From: Methanosarcina sp. MTP4 | GTDB lineage: Archaea; Halobacteriota; Methanosarcinia; Methanosarcinales; Methanosarcinaceae | DNA length: 64,000 nucleotides | Direction: 5' to 3' | Assembly: GCF_000970045.1 (NCBI RefSeq) | Contig: NZ_CP009505.1 | Location: forward strand, 682,001 to 746,000 | Shown here: piece by piece, positions 9,255 through 18,742 of the stretch | Numbering within the stretch: the stretch's first letter is position 1 | How the letters are laid out: every line of letters starts with the position of its first letter | Translations under genes and position numbers: made by a program | Notes under the pieces: generated by a model | The model's input: the letters and a program-made list of their open reading frames with translations, nothing else | Database searches by the model: none | What the model was told of the DNA's origin: nothing

Positions 9255-9295
9255 GTTGAATTTTTCCCTGAATATCTCCCCAAATTTGCATAAAT

Positions 9296-9372
9296 CTCCA
9301 ATAAAACCTCCAATAAAACCTCCACTAAAATCTCCAATAAAACCTCCAATAAAACCTCCACTAAAACCTTTA
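9296..9372. repeat. 12-bp CTCCAATAAAAC repeats
   Basis: Six to seven units of CTCCAATAAAAC or CTCCACTAAAAC follow the larger array. A decayed version (CTCCACATGAAACC, CTCCACTCAAATAAA) is seen at 1289-1350 after the first array. Confidence 0.75.
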
Positions 9373-9559
9373 TTTAAATTTCAACCCTTAATAACCCTCT
9401 ATAAACCAATCCCCCAACAAAACCCCTATAATTCCCGGTTCACACCACAACTGTGAAATATTCGGAGTTAAACGTGAATTAATAGCTGAATCGTATGGAA
9501 ATGGTTGAAACCTCAATTCCCTGATAACCCCAAACCCTTAAAAAACCCCAAAAAATTTA

Positions 9560-10817
9560 CGATAAAGGTTCTTCGCTGCTTTTTCGGGAGCAGTTCTTTC
9601 CCAAAACGTGCAAAAAAAGATCGAAAAAACGTGGAGTTCCCCCAAAACGTGTCTGAATGTATGTGCAATATGTGTGTTGTATGTTCCCGGGAAAACCGGT
9701 GAAGACCCTGTTCACACTTCCTTTCCTCAGAAAGGGAGATGATACCGAATGAAATGCTCGGGAAACCTGATATATAATACGGTGGAGGCTTTTTCGGCCC
9801 CTGAAAGTATCCTCGGATACGAGCCTGCCCTGGACTACTCTTCCAGAAGGGTTTTTTTCAGCGTTTCCGCTGTAAATGCGTCCTCCGTGGGTTACGGCGT
9901 CGGGGCTGCATCTCCATGCAGTATGCCCAGCGTTCGCAACTGGTTTCCGGGCTGATTAATCACGCTGATGACAGTGCTTGTCCATATCCCTCTCCTCAAG
10001 ATGGCACTGTTATCAAATATCCCCCAGAAGTGAGTAAAAGACCTGCAATACCCCCTTTGAAGCTGCATATTTGCCATTTTATGCTGCTGCAAGGGATGTT
10101 TTGTCTGATCGGAAAGCCCGGTTACGGGGCTGTTCCATTAACCGAAAAGGGTTCGCCATTTCCCGATCGGTGAAGGAAAGTCTCCGGTCGGGACTTTCCG
10201 AGATGACGGCAGAAACCTCTCCATTCCTAACCTCCAGGTTAGAGTGGTCCATAACTCTCTTCAATGGCTTCAAGACAAACTTTGCCTTTCTCTGCAGTCT
10301 TTTTTTCTTGGTACCTGCAGCCGAATCGCATGTCTTGAAGCCTTATGTTTTCTTTTTCATGTTCTCTTCCTATTTTCCCGTTTCCTGAACCCTCCAGATC
10401 GGAAAGATCTCCATTTTTATAATTTATCATTTTCTTTTTGATTTATCTTTTTTTCAAGGGCCAATAGTATAGAGGTTTCTTGCTTCTGTTTTTGATTTAG
10501 AAGTGTTCCTATTTTTTGAGGAGGGGATTTTTCTCTATATTTAATCTTTCTGTTTTTATTGTCTAATTATCTGGCTACTTTTGGAAAATAAATATCGAGC
10601 GCTTTTAACATACTTTAATTAACTTTTTGATACAGGTTAAAATAATAAATTATTAATAGCAAAATTACTTCATATATTAAAACTGATTATATTGTAAATA
10701 AAATAATAAACCTATTTTCCCGTGTTGATATTTGGGACGGTGCTTAGGTGTAGTACTGTTATTCTTTCAAGACGAATTTCCTTTGAAGAATATTCATATG
10801 TTCCCTGGTGATTGAGA
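9560..10817. other. Non-coding block upstream of msrH copy 2
   Basis: Paralogous to 1470-3193, but shorter by roughly 450 bases because it has only one 78-bp unit and lacks part of the spacer. No supported gene. The AT-rich promoter-like block at 10639-10710 (TTCATATATTAAAACTGATT) is shared with msrH copy 1. Confidence 0.5.
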
Positions 10818-11672
10818 GTGGACCCCTCCTGCCTTATTAAAACAATATTCCTATCCGAAAAAAGAAAAAATGTACTGGTCTTGTTGCTAAGAGAAGGCCC
10901 CAAGAATATAGATGAAATCAAAGACGCACTTGACTTCAGTGCAAGTGCTTTGATGCCTCAGATAAAGAAACTCCTCAAATGGGACCTGCTTACTTACGAT
11001 CCCAATGAAGATTTATACAAGCTGTCTGACATGGGGGCTTTGATAGTTGAAAAAATAGAAGAATTTCTCAATATTATAAACATCTATGCGGAGAATCATG
11101 AGTACTGGGAAACCCGGGACCTTAGTGAAATCCCCTACCATATGAGAAAACGTATCGGTAACCTTGTGCACTGTGAACTGCTGGAAGCAAACAGGGATTG
11201 TTTATTTGAGTTTCATCCAACCTTCGTGGAAAATGTTCTGAATTCCAAGTACGTAATGATGGCCAGTTCGACTTTCCAGCCTCATACAGTCAGCATATTT
11301 TCCAAGCTTCTCCGTAATAATTCAAAAGTTACCTGTGTGTTTACGGAGCAGATTTTCAACAAATATCTGGAAGATTACCCGGAACAGTTTAACAGCTTCC
11401 TTTCCCATGAAAATATGAACGTCTCCATGCGTAGCGGGCACATCGGCCCCCTTACCCTGGTAGTCACGGACAGGTTCATGGGCCTGTGGCTTTTTGATAA
11501 GAACGGAAGGTTCGACGGGACTACCCTGATAAGTTATGAGGCCAGTGCACTTAAATGGGGTCGAGAACTCTTTACTTACTATTCAAGCATCTCCAACCTT
11601 GTCTACATCGACCCGGACAGCGGGAAAATGGAGATCACGGGGTATAACATCACAAAGGCCAACAAATTCTGA
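10818..11672 (+). CDS. msrH: MsrH-type transcriptional regulator, copy 2
   Basis: A 284-residue Msr-family regulator: N-terminal ArsR-like winged helix (about residues 5-75) and a C-terminal FilR1/DUF1724-type domain. Family knowledge: MsrH is a constitutively expressed activator of mtpCAP. Of the two copies this has the standard ending (NITKANKF), shared with the remnant at 4190-4352. GTG 10818 is preferred over TTG 10812 because GGTGAT precedes it by 5 bases. It follows the complete mtpCAP operon on the same strand, with nearly 2 kb of repeat-rich sequence between, so it is probably transcribed alone. Confidence 0.85.
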   Translation: MDPSCLIKTIFLSEKRKNVLVLLLREGPKNIDEIKDALDFSASALMPQIKKLLKWDLLTYDPNEDLYKLSDMGALIVEKIEEFLNIINIYAENHEYWETRDLSEIPYHMRKRIGNLVHCELLEANRDCLFEFHPTFVENVLNSKYVMMASSTFQPHTVSIFSKLLRNNSKVTCVFTEQIFNKYLEDYPEQFNSFLSHENMNVSMRSGHIGPLTLVVTDRFMGLWLFDKNGRFDGTTLISYEASALKWGRELFTYYSSISNLVYIDPDSGKMEITGYNITKANKF

Positions 11673-12139
11673 TCCCGGATTTTTTAATTTTTTAATTTTC
11701 CCTTTTTTAAGTTTCACATTCCGGCTCTAATAACTCAGTCAGAGTTGTTTTTCAGCCGGAAACACTGGTGGTCAATTGAGTTTTTGGCCTTTTTAATTAA
11801 CAGTGATAACAATTGTCTTGTGTGAAATATGACTTCAGTCGGCTCCCTTAACCTGGTACAGGGCAACTTTTCCCTCGAAAAAAAGAACCTTAGACGATGT
11901 ATGATGAAAAATATTCTATGTGTTTAGCTGAATAGAAGTTAATAATTTTTAGTCGTTCTCGGATCAGGACTCACAGATCTGCAATTCGCAGCTGCTATTT
12001 GTATGTATAAATTAAATGTGTTTTTGAAAATTAAAGTCTGAAGTTGCCTGCAAATAAGGCAACTTTGGACAGCTCTTAATTTATGTTCTTTAATATTGTT
12101 CTAAAGAGTGATTTTTAGGTTATTCCCTTGCATATAATA
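11673..12139. other. Gene-free spacer after msrH copy 2
   Basis: The first 100 bases match the sequence following msrH copy 1 and the remnant (GTTTCACATTCCGGCTCTAA). Beyond that I see no gene. Confidence 0.5.
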
Positions 12140-12346
12140 TCATTCATTGGTCGTGGAGCTAAGGCCCCCGGCAATCCCCAGTGCAATAAGCGAGACTACC
12201 AGGGGGATTAAAATCACCATTAACAAATTTCCTTCCTCGGCATATTTGAACATGAAACTGAACAGAACAGTGCTCAGCAGTATCCCGATAGCTAGCAGGC
12301 AGAGAACTGGCGCCCCGTACAGGTTTTCAATCGTATTGCTCATCAT
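12140..12346 (-). CDS. Small two-helix membrane protein
   Basis: A 68-residue hypothetical protein with two hydrophobic stretches (about residues 12-34 and 41-61) joined by a short charged loop (KYAEEGN). GGGGGAAG lies just upstream of the ATG, which supports real translation. Not recognised; it stands alone. Confidence 0.55.
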   Translation of the reverse strand: MMSNTIENLYGAPVLCLLAIGILLSTVLFSFMFKYAEEGNLLMVILIPLVVSLIALGIAGGLSSTTNE

Positions 12347-13006
12347 CTTCCCCCCGTTTAATTGTGGTCTGTTTTTCAGCAGAACACGTTTCCTTTTTGG
12401 AAACTTCCCTACATATAATAAAATTGAGACAAATGTATATAAAACTTTAGGCTAAGTGTAATTTTTTTTTCATTCGGGAGGAGTTTTTGTTGTTCCCATT
12501 TTAAGCCTTTTTATCCTGCCTGGAATATCTTGCCTGAAGTCGAAATTTTAAACAACATCTAATTTTAGCTTTCTCCCATGGGCTTGTCCAATGCGTATGA
12601 GGCTGTTTTTGTCTTCAAAATTTTTACCACTAAAATAAATTTATACCTATCATTTTAAATAAATTTTTTTTATAGTTAAATTAATATAAGATGTGCTTTA
12701 ACTAAATAAATGGGAGTATTTATTTGAAAAGAACCGGTACCACCGTGGGGATATTTATTTTAAATGATCCGGAACTGCATCCTGGTGTTGAGTTGTGGTT
12801 TTCGGGAACGTTGCGTTCTAATGATCCCGTATTGGTCCGGAAGTTTTCAATCTCAACAAGATCTTAACGGTTAATGTGGGGGAAATTATTTGGGAAGAAT
12901 TTGACGTATTATTTAAAAACAGAATAAATAAATGTATTTAAATTTAAATCAAAATTATAACTGCAAATTGACATTAATTCAAACTGATCAGTTCAGGGGG
13001 AACTAT
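12347..13006. other. AT-rich spacer without a convincing gene
   Basis: A 47-codon frame (12724-12867) begins with a TTG behind GGGAGTATT in the same style as the microprotein genes just downstream, but its composition is not convincing. Nothing else is supported. Confidence 0.4.
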
Positions 13007-13188
13007 TTGGAAAAGAGGGGGTCCAAATCTTACTATCTGGATGCAATTCTTACGCAGTAATTTTTACGCAAATTGTGCTTCTGATGGTCCTGTACGTTCT
13101 TTGTGTGTTCATCGTCCTTAAGATACGCCAAAAACTGTTTTTGGGATCTGGAAGCCTGTTGTCGGAAAGCGGGCCGGATAAATTATAG
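13007..13188 (+). pseudogene. Microprotein paralog 1, broken by 11-bp duplication
   Basis: TTG 13007 behind AGGGGG opens a frame reading KSYYLDA, then stops. Removing ATTCTTACGCA (13046-13056), an imperfect copy of the following ATTTTTACGCA, restores the frame KSYYLDA-VIFTQIVLLMVLYVLC, which matches the membrane segment of the paralogs at 13211 and 13597. A tandem slip therefore broke this gene. Confidence 0.6.
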
Positions 13189-13210
13189 GGAAATTCAATG
13201 GGGGGGTATT

Positions 13211-13327
13211 TTGGCGAAGTTAAGGGTAAAAAGCTGGGTCGTGGATCTGGTTTTTATGCATGTGATGTTCGTGGTGATCCTGTATATTGTCTACATGTAT
13301 ATTGTGCCAACAATAGTTCCGATATGA
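13211..13327 (+). CDS. Single-helix microprotein, paralog 2
   Basis: A 38-residue protein: short basic N-terminus (AKLRVKSW), then one membrane helix (VVDLVFMHVMFVVILYIVY) and a Pro-containing tail (VPTIVPI). It starts with TTG behind GGGGGGTATT, the same arrangement as paralog 1. The pattern SxxxDxVFxxVxxxxxLYxVxxxxVP is shared with the neighbours. Function unknown; such short single-helix proteins often regulate a larger membrane complex, but nothing here says which. Confidence 0.5.
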   Translation: MAKLRVKSWVVDLVFMHVMFVVILYIVYMYIVPTIVPI

Positions 13328-13596
13328 TCTATACTTGCCCAGCTTTAAAATCTGGAATTTTTTGCCTCAAAATGAAAGGCAATAACCAAATAGAATTCTG
13401 AAAACTAAAGCTGGATGAGTATAAGAAGGAATGGAAATTCATGTTAAAAAGGATCATCAGGCCAAAGAAGATGTAAAAAATAGATTACTAAAAAAATAGA
13501 TTACTAAAAAAATAAAATTACTAAAAAAATAAAATTACTAAAAATATGGGGAATATGAAGTCAGAGAATATGATGTCCTATGAAGGGGGTAATTGC

Positions 13597-13788
13597 ATGG
13601 GAGAAGGAATGAAAAGTCAGGTTGCAGCCAATAAAGATAAGAAAAGAATGAAAACTCAGGTTGAAGGAGATTCTCAGGTTAGCGGAAGCCAGTCCAAGTC
13701 TTACTACCTGGATGTGGTTTTTATTCAGGTCTTGCTTTTGCTGCTCCTGTACGGGGTCTGCGTGCTTGTGGTGCCAAAACTTTCTTGA
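13597..13788 (+). CDS. Single-helix microprotein, paralog 3
   Basis: A 63-residue protein with a basic, Lys/Gln/Ser-rich N-terminal half and one C-terminal membrane helix (YYLDVVFIQVLLLLLLYGV) ending VLVVPKLS. GAAGGGGG precedes ATG 13597; an upstream ATG at 13546 in the same frame has no clear site. The helix and the SYYLD start of it match paralogs 1 and 2, so the three form a small tandem family. Confidence 0.55.
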   Translation: MGEGMKSQVAANKDKKRMKTQVEGDSQVSGSQSKSYYLDVVFIQVLLLLLLYGVCVLVVPKLS

Positions 13789-14593
13789 AACCCGGGATTC
13801 TGTTTGAACCACACTATTTGGCTTGAAACCAATTGGTAAAAAGCTGATTTTCATGTGTTTCTATCGGAAGAGACGTTTCTACTTTCGCTCTTCCGAAAAG
13901 GCACCACTTTATTTTTCTTGATTTTTTTCTGAGTTGTGGAATTTTTTATTTTTTGCATTGATTCTTGCTTATGATATTTTTTTTTCAGGCTTCCACTCTG
14001 ATTCGAAGGCTGCAACCTGTTTTTAGTACCTTTTAGTAGGACTTTGCTTCCTTACCTGTCTGCTATATGAAAACCGGGTTCTGAAACAAGAAGTCCTGAT
14101 TCTGAATTATTATGTCCAAGTTCTGAAAAATATCTTGCAATTCATGAAGAATTATTTTGCTAAAATTTTAGCTGGCAATTTGGAAGGAATAATCCGGACA
14201 TGTGCAATGAAAGTTTCATCAAAAATGGTGAAAACCCGCTGCATATCCCTTACAGGTTTGTGTGCGTCCTTCTGGGGTCAGGGCAGGTCCCTTTGGGAAG
14301 TCTCGAAAATGCCCTAACCCGTGGCAAAATCAAAAAATATTTCTATAAAATCCGGATTTTGGTGAATTTCTCTTTTTATATGTTTCAGGCCCTTCATCCG
14401 GTATTGCATTGTAACATGGTAAAATGCGGCTTCCTGTCCTGATTTTTAAATATTCGGTGTTACCCCTATGGATGTGGAATACAGGGCGGAAAACTCTAAC
14501 TTACAAAATAAATCCGCCTCCAGAGGAAAAATATTTAATACTGAATATATAGACATTAAATAAAAAAACGGGGATAGAACGGGAGGAATTAAT
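13789..14593. other. AT-rich spacer
   Basis: No supported gene. Short frames (for example 14135-14317) lack ribosome binding sites and protein-like composition. Confidence 0.4.
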
Positions 14594-15001
14594 TTGAAAA
14601 TAAGGGTTGTGAGTTCAAGAGATGAAATCTTTTCATTGAATCCAAATGAGCGAATAGTGCACATGGCTTTCAGGCCTTCGAATAAGGATATCCTTTCGCT
14701 GGTCGAAACCTGCCCGAAGATTGAGGTAATACAGCTCCCCAAATCATACCGACGGACTGTTTCAACGTCCATCGAAATGTTCCTTGAAATGCAGCGTATC
14801 CAGCTCATTGAAGGAGATGTCTGGGGACACCGGAAAGACATAAACGAGTATTACAGCATACCTCCATCGGTCATTGAGGAAATAAAAGAACTGAAAATGG
14901 AAGGCGAATCTGCCGAAGCTATAGAAGAAAAAGTTTCAAGGGCAAGAAAGCTTAACCCCGAAATGGTTGCATACATCATTAAAAAAGAAGTCACCGTCTG
15001 A
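14594..15001 (+). CDS. DUF1699 family protein
   Basis: A 135-residue soluble protein of the DUF1699 family, typical of Methanosarcina genomes. Recognisable segments are MKIRVVSSRDEI, HMAFRPSNKDIL and EGDVWGHRKDINEYY. TTG 14594 follows GGGAGGAATTAAT. The C-terminal third (EEIKELKMEGESAEAIEEKV) looks helical. Biochemical function is not known. Confidence 0.8.
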   Translation: MKIRVVSSRDEIFSLNPNERIVHMAFRPSNKDILSLVETCPKIEVIQLPKSYRRTVSTSIEMFLEMQRIQLIEGDVWGHRKDINEYYSIPPSVIEEIKELKMEGESAEAIEEKVSRARKLNPEMVAYIIKKEVTV

Positions 15002-15483
15002 GCAGCCGAAAATGTTTCAATTTCTTCATTTTTGGCTCGTTTTCAATATTTTTTGATTTTTTCGAATGTAGTGTGAATTTCAGTTTTTTTAGCTTTGCTT
15101 TTAGCCGGAGGGCCGAGTTTTCGAATTTTGTTTTTTGCTCCGAAATTCGGCGTTTTAAATGTCCTTGCATCAGAGTCAAAAAAAGTTAAGAATAGTTGGA
15201 TAAGAGTTGAATTGAGAGGTCAGGATTTCCTCTCAATTAAAGGGGTTATATCATTTTGGGGTTGCTATTTTAAGTTTACTTTTCCGTTTTTCAGGTTCGC
15301 ATGAACTTACTATTATATAATTGATTTTTAATAATATTTACTTTTTTTAATATTCAAATATATCAGTAGACTAAAAACATTTGATTAATATTATATTGCA
15401 TGGTAAATATCTCGATTTGGGGATATATGGATTAGCGATTCGGGTTTTTAGAACAGTTTCTCCCCCGGTCAACGGCGCGGTGT

Positions 15484-15641
15484 TCTTCGGGAGCTACAAA
15501 AGCCTGGTCCCAGGACCTTCGGGCGGGTTAGGTCGAAGGGTTCAGGGGGTTGAGGACGGGTTCGGGAAAAGAAAAAGGGAAGGAGAGGGGAGTGAGGGGG
15601 GACGAAAAGGAGAAGGATGGAGAAAGGGGAGAGGGGCGTTT
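15484..15641. repeat. Dispersed repeat copy A
   Basis: Contains the family landmarks AGCTACAAAAGCCTGGTCCCA, CTTCGGGCGGGTTAGGTCGA and GGACGGGTTCGGGAAAAG, then a purine-rich tract. It is noticeably GC-richer than its surroundings. Confidence 0.8.
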
Positions 15642-15746
15642 TGGATTTAATTTTCATGATATAGGTGATGTTCAAATCTCGGTTGATGTGCGTATAACAA
15701 TAATCATCTGAATAATCACAATGATGGGAAATAATAATGGGGAGAA

Positions 15747-15772
15747 TCCGTGATGAATCTGTTCATCACGGA
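15747..15772. other. Perfect 11-bp hairpin
   Basis: TCCGTGATGAA (15747-15757) and TTCATCACGGA (15762-15772) enclose a four-base loop TCTG. No T run follows directly, and no nearby gene explains it as a terminator. Confidence 0.6.
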
Positions 15773-16640
15773 CTTTCACGCTAAAAAGAGTAAGTTACTG
15801 ACAAACGCAGACCGGGAAGTGGACAGAGGAAAATGGCAACAAGGAAAATGAAATGGGTTTTCAGGCTCCGATTCAGGTCGGGTCTCAAGGAGATGAGGAT
15901 CCAGCAAGAAAAAAGGCCTTCTTTTTTAGCATAAAGAATTAAAGAATCCCTCTAACTGATTTATGATTTTTTTAAGTGATTAATGGGAATTTTAGAGCTA
16001 AATGTTGGAATCCAGAATCCTTCTATTTGCTCTACGAATTGACGACTATTTAAAAATATTTCATAAAATGAGTATGCCCAGGATGTGCAGCATCTCTTAT
16101 GTACAGCATTCTGGACATGTGTGAAGGAATTGCATAATTTAATATTTTAGTTTACTTGTCGTTATCCTATAATCGGAAAGACCAAGTTGAAGTCAATATC
16201 AACAATGATAGAGTCTTTAATCATCACAACCAGTATCAAAGAATTTAATACGTATAATTTCTGCTGTTTTGAGATCATGCATAAACCTCCTATAAAAATT
16301 CCTTTTCCAAAGATATGCATTTTTCAACTATACGGGTACAAAAACAGCATGTGGGAATAGGAAACTTAATCATTCTTTGACTAATATACTATATCATTTC
16401 ATAATTTGGATATTATATCAGTTGGAATGATTTTTATGGGCTCTTCGCTGTTTCGAGTGGGCAATTACATTCATTTCCTAAATCAAAGTAACATGTATGC
16501 GATTTAGAAACATTTGCTGTTGAAAATCAAATTCATTCTTGATGCTTCTATCTTTAGCCTGGTTACTTTCTAACCAAGCAATTATTTTCGACCCATAAAA
16601 AACAGCGCAAAGCTTTCTTATATTGTTAAGTGACTAACAA

Positions 16641-16780
16641 GCATACGGATATTAAAGAACAATATAGCCACTACAGCTACATGCTGTTTTAGTTGTATAG
16701 AATTTCTGGTAATCTGGCAATTATCAGAAATTCTGACTTTTGGTATTTACATAGCGTCCACCCTTTCCATCTTTTTTAGT
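16641..16780 (+). ncRNA. Candidate small RNA, copy 1
   Basis: Shares about 130 bases with 17125-17270. Common parts are ATTAAAGAACAATATAG, CTACAGCTACATGCTG and TTTAGTTGTAT, then an inverted repeat with arms 16699-16708 and 16725-16734 (AGAATTTCTG/CAGAAATTCT), then a T run CTTTTTTAG near 16771. A TATA-like TTATATTG lies about 30 bases before the conserved start. No frame is shared, so an RNA is more likely than a protein; a non-autonomous mobile repeat is the alternative. Confidence 0.4.
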
Positions 16781-17124
16781 TTATCTTATGTGTTTATTAT
16801 TATTTAACCTTTAGTTTTAAAATTATATTAATAAGTTTGTTATGTATTAACTGCTTTATTTTTTAAACATTAATTTTTCCAAAATTAAATTAAAACTTTA
16901 ATATATATCATCGCTCTTTAGTTTGAATTTTATATTAAAGCCTATCCGAAAAGTGCTGAGACCTAATTAATTTATGCAAAATGTAATGTACAAAATCGGA
17001 AAGGATTCTCGGATATTTAGATCTATTGTAACTTTTACAACATGCCATTATTAACACTTTTCAAACACCCAATTTAAAATCTTAATTAATATATTTATTT
17101 TGCACAACCTTTTATACTTTTGAA

Positions 17125-17270
17125 TATATACGGAAATATGGAAATTAAAGAACAATATAGCTACTACAGCTACATGCTGTTTTAGTTGTATAGAATTTCT
17201 GGTAATCTGGCAATTGCCAGAAATTCTAACTTTTGGTATTCACATAATATCCGCCCTTATCACCTTTTTT
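17125..17270 (+). ncRNA. Candidate small RNA, copy 2
   Basis: Paralog of 16641-16780. The inverted repeat is extended to 11 bp here (17192-17202 and 17217-17227): the extra pair G/C is a compensated change (copy 1 has GGTAAT...TTATC; copy 2 GGTAAT...TTGCC), which favours selection on pairing. TTTTATACTTTTG at 17110 is a plausible TATA box, and CACCTTTTTTAGG ends the similarity like an archaeal T-rich terminator. Confidence 0.4.
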
Positions 17271-17624
17271 AGGATAATTGCTTTATCTTATGTGCTTATT
17301 ACTTTTGACTCTTTTTAGTTTCTTCCAATAATTTTTAATTCTCAGCCAATAGTTTGTCATTATTTATAATTCCCTCATGAACTTCTACTAGATATTTCTT
17401 AAATTCTCTGGTAACTCCGTACTTCTCAAGTCGGCATACGAATAAAGGAGAATATAGAAAATAGGGTTGTTTGTCCGACCTTCATCTCGATTGACATTAG
17501 TTTTTTACTTGTGTTTAGAAGCAATGAATCTGTAAAACCTTCTACAGGGATGCATTCCACACCAAGAAGGGGGAAGTTTAGGATTGTTCAGGCTTTGTTA
17601 TAAATCTCCTCACCAGTATGCCTG

Positions 17625-17786
17625 AGGAATCTGGAGCTTCGTGTGTTCCTTGCATCTGCGGATCGGTTTACAAACCGGTTTATAGGTCGAAGGATTCAGG
17701 GGCTTAGAGGATGGGTTAGGGAAGAGGAATAAAGGAGTGAGGGGGACGAAAAGGAGACATGAGGAGAAGTGGGAGAAAGGGAGGAT
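17625..17786. repeat. Dispersed repeat copy B
   Basis: Contains GGAGCTTCG, TAGGTCGAAGGATTCAGGGG and CTTAGAGGATGGGTTAGGG followed by the purine-rich tract. It directly abuts the 3' end of the gene at 17798. Confidence 0.75.
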
Positions 17787-17797
17787 GACCTTAGAGT

Positions 17798-18742
17798 TTA
17801 ATTCACAAAATTTACAATTGTCCATTTTTTTTTCTCTTCTTCGATGATGTCTTCAAAAACTGTAGATACATTAAATTCGATGGTGGCAATGGAATCAAGA
17901 TGCCTTTTTACTTCCTCCGCCAATGAACTTCCAAAACTGCCGGTTATTATTTCATTCGTATCTTCAATCACAAATTCAAAGCTAAATGAACGTACATTTA
18001 CCCCAGTTAGCTTTCCATAATATGTTACTGTTTCATCAGGCATTTCAGCAACATCACTTATGGCGTCGTATATTCTTTTAGCTAAAGGACTAGTAATCTC
18101 TTTAGTATGAAATCCTTCTGGTACAATCTTGTCATACATTTTTATAGTTGCATTATTTTTATAAATGATCTCTACTAAATTTTGATATTTTTTCATTGAT
18201 CGTATCCCAATCTCTTTACTAATTGCCTTTATGGCTTCCTTGTCATCTTCACAGTCAGTTAATTCATTTAAACAGCAGAAAGCTTTTTTTTGAATAGAAT
18301 TTTCGAGGTGGGGTTGATGACTTGCCAAAATCATCCTAAAAGATCCAGGGGCAGTTGCTATTAAATCTAATTGAGACCAAGCGCAGATCTCTTTTGGTAT
18401 CGCCCCTTTTGCGGTAGGTTTGTCTATCATAGATTGAGAAATTGAGGTCACAACTTCTTGTAAAGCAGAGGTAAACTTTCCAAAAAATGATAATGATATC
18501 CGATGTTTTTGAACTATTTCTCCGTCAAAAACAAAATCAAAAGTATCTATGTTAAGTCTTTCATAAGCTTTTTCTAACTCCTTCAGCAAATATTCTTCTC
18601 TCTCCTTTAAGCTGTAAAGCCCAATTTTTAAAGAAAATTTATCCGGGTATTTCTCAACCAATTGTTCTTTATTTACAATTAACTCATTGAGTTCAGAAAG
18701 TTCTTCTTGTATTATAGAGGGGCGCCTAACTTTTTCAATCAC
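17798..18742 (-). CDS. Partner protein of the nucleotidyltransferase cassette
   Basis: A 314-residue soluble protein that I do not recognise. Residues 8-65 are rich in Glu, Leu and Lys and look like a coiled coil (ELSELNELIVNKEQLVEKY). The middle part contains HRISLSFFGKFTSALQEVV and APGSFRMILA; the C-terminal part (FEFVIEDTNEIITGSFG) looks beta-rich. It starts with GTG inside the end of the nucleotidyltransferase gene, overlapping by 8 bases, with GGAGGT 6-7 bases upstream, so the two are translationally coupled. The pairing suggests a two-component toxin-antitoxin or defence module, but function is not shown. Confidence 0.75.
   Translation of the reverse strand: MIEKVRRPSIIQEELSELNELIVNKEQLVEKYPDKFSLKIGLYSLKEREEYLLKELEKAYERLNIDTFDFVFDGEIVQKHRISLSFFGKFTSALQEVVTSISQSMIDKPTAKGAIPKEICAWSQLDLIATAPGSFRMILASHQPHLENSIQKKAFCCLNELTDCEDDKEAIKAISKEIGIRSMKKYQNLVEIIYKNNATIKMYDKIVPEGFHTKEITSPLAKRIYDAISDVAEMPDETVTYYGKLTGVNVRSFSFEFVIEDTNEIITGSFGSSLAEEVKRHLDSIATIEFNVSTVFEDIIEEEKKKWTIVNFVN

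Larger units (their letters stand above)
15002..17797. other. Gene-poor 2.8-kb region with repeats and RNA candidates
   Basis: No convincing protein gene. It contains two dispersed-repeat copies (15484-15641 and 17625-17786), a perfect hairpin (15747-15772) and two 140-bp paralogous segments with internal inverted repeats (16641-16780 and 17125-17270). Confidence 0.5.

Noticed and set aside
8946-9293. 115-codon open frame over the repeat array
   Set aside because: The translation is a monotonous repeat of the DNA unit, without a start site, and the array after copy 1 has no equivalent frame.
12724-12867. 47-codon frame with TTG start
   Set aside because: The start resembles the neighbouring microprotein genes, but the protein has no membrane helix and no similarity to them.
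15381-15650. 89-codon frame at the repeat
   Set aside because: It reads through dispersed repeat copy A; other copies do not keep the frame. The same holds for frames at 19216-19569 and 25040-25225.
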